Positions 63,285 through 64,000 of a stretch of DNA of 64,000 nucleotides are shown piece after piece. A program made the translations under genes and the position numbers. Source of the stretch: Moorena sp. SIOASIH. GTDB taxonomy: Bacteria > Cyanobacteriota > Cyanobacteriia > Cyanobacteriales > Coleofasciculaceae. The notes beneath the pieces were generated by a model, which saw nothing but the letters and a program-made list of their open reading frames with translations, was not told where the DNA came from and searched no databases. Position 1 is the first letter of the stretch; each line of letters opens with the position of its first letter. The stretch spans positions 124,001 to 188,000 of the forward strand of contig NZ_JAAHIH010000001.1 of assembly GCF_010671925.1 (NCBI RefSeq). The letters run 5' to 3'.

Positions 63285-63386
63285 ATGAGTAGTCAACAGA
63301 TTCGCTTCGCTACTATCACCGTTATTGATATCGCTTTGTTGTTTAGCGCCCCCCTGTTGGTACAATTTATTTCACGGATGCCCTGA
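63285..63386 (+). CDS. 33-residue single-span membrane peptide, copy 3
   Basis: The peptide is identical to copy 2. All four base changes from copy 2 are silent, including a CTG/TTG leucine change at codon 18. GAGGAAATAGG precedes the ATG. The sequence after its stop returns to the spacer seen after copy 1 (AAGGAAGCAGGCAGTGTCGAG) and stops at TTATATAGTAAAGGG, where a heptamer array begins (63453). The three copies look like a tandem amplification of one 176-182-bp unit, kept under selection for the peptide. Confidence 0.75.
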   Translation: MSSQQIRFATITVIDIALLFSAPLLVQFISRMP

Positions 63387-63452
63387 GAGAGTTTCAAGGA
63401 AGCAGGCAGTGTCGAGTAGGTTTAACAAAATTTAAGGTACCTTATATAGTAA

Positions 63453-63871
63453 AGGGAATAGGGAGTAGGGAGTAGGGAGTAGGGAAGAAAAATTATCAAA
63501 ACTTCGACGCGGATTGTTATCAATATAATATAAAGGCCGTTGCGTCAGTCTCTGAATGAATAGGAGTAGAGTGGGCATCCTGCCCGCAGGAAAATAAGCA
63601 TGAAACTGGCTTGATGCCAGTTCCACCAAGCTCTCCATTCCACAGGTGCGCTGAAAATCATTCCATTATAGAGTGGGCATCCTGCCCGCACCAAAATAGA
63701 TTGAAACTGGCTTGATGCCAGTTCCACCAAGCTCTCCATTCCACAGGTTCCCTTAAAATCATTCCATTATAGAGTGGGCATCCTGCCCCCAGGAAAATAA
63801 GCATGAAACTGGCTTGATGCCAGTTCCACCAAGATCCCCATTCCACAGGTGCGCTTAAAATCATTCCATTA
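63453..63871. repeat. Heptamer array followed by three 102-bp tandem repeats
   Basis: GGGAGTA units lie at 63453-63484. Three tandem units start TAGAGTGGGCATCCTGCCC at 63567, 63669 and 63770 (lengths 102, 101 and about 102). Each unit holds the perfect hairpin AACTGGCTTGATGCCAGTT. The block is bounded by GCCGTTGC (about 63536) and GCAACGGC (about 63875), which are inverted, so the units may sit inside an older palindrome. The 7-in-frame openings on the minus strand are by-products; I see no gene between 63387 and 63963. Confidence 0.8.
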
Positions 63872-63963
63872 TTAAGCAACGGCATATAAAGCGCTATTTT
63901 CGATAACAATTGTTGTAAACTGAAAGTTGTTGTCAAATTCGGCAAGTTTACTCTACTAACTTG

Positions 63964-64000
63964 ATGACTACACTTACATCAGAAGAGATTTCAAACTTAC
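63964..64000 (+). CDS. Possible start of a gene running off the window
   Basis: ATG at 63964 opens MTTLTSEEISNL and is still open at the window edge. Twelve codons are too few to name a family, and no strong ribosome site is present. It is recorded because the frame is plausible and the repeat block ends just before it. Confidence 0.3.
   Translation, partial: MTTLTSEEISNL

Overview
This looks like a chromosomal segment from a filamentous cyanobacterium, probably marine and repeat-rich in the manner of Moorena/Oscillatoriales (genus inferred, not tested). The evidence is genes for Mg-protoporphyrin IX methyltransferase, a phylloquinone-pathway MenB, a Psb32-like TPM protein, Vipp1/IM30, an apocarotenoid-type oxygenase and a CYP110-like P450, together with frequent GCGATCGC (HIP1) octamers and 7-bp tandem (STRR) arrays. 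No rRNA, tRNA or CRISPR array was recognised.

Region 1-12 kb is a two-partner secretion locus on the minus strand: a partial TpsB transporter (1-1584), an excisionase-like HTH protein, and two paralogous TpsA exoproteins (5207-7105 and 7859-11563). About 2.7 kb of modular repeats rich in the palindrome TAGCGCTA lies around and between them. Region 12-28 kb holds a sulfotransferase, a carotenoid oxygenase, two family 2 glycosyltransferases, a broken tnpB with a ribbon-helix-helix neighbour, vipp1 plus a pspA paralogue, a SPOR-like membrane protein, a DciA-like protein, menB, a DUF423 protein and chlM. Region 28-45 kb is mostly housekeeping: folC, pilMNO and pilQ (type IV pilus), HU, a CobD-like decarboxylase, a flavoprotein disulfide-reductase homologue, an unusual thymidylate-synthase-fold protein next to a dCMP deaminase, rph and psb32.

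Region 45-56 kb is accessory: a PD-(D/E)XK/HsdR_N-like protein, an XRE regulator, an intact TnpB element, a tnpB-less relative that keeps both ends, small broken genes, a 1244-residue STAND NTPase with 14 WD40 repeats, and a P450. Region 56-64 kb carries cellulose synthase bcsA (with PilZ) and bcsB. Beyond them, behind a perfect CRP-type palindrome, are three tandem 33-codon genes for nearly identical single-span membrane peptides. Their variation is almost wholly synonymous, so they are real genes. I do not recognise the family, and this is the best candidate here for an undescribed system.

A second theme is mobile small repeats. A short palindromic element (GTTCGCGTAGCGTGGCC...GGCC and variants) and heptamer arrays sit between genes and also inside reading frames. 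They lengthen proteins in frame (tnpB zinc ribbon, the STAND linker, the flavoprotein, CobD) or break them (tnpB frameshift, an in-frame TAG in a small gene).
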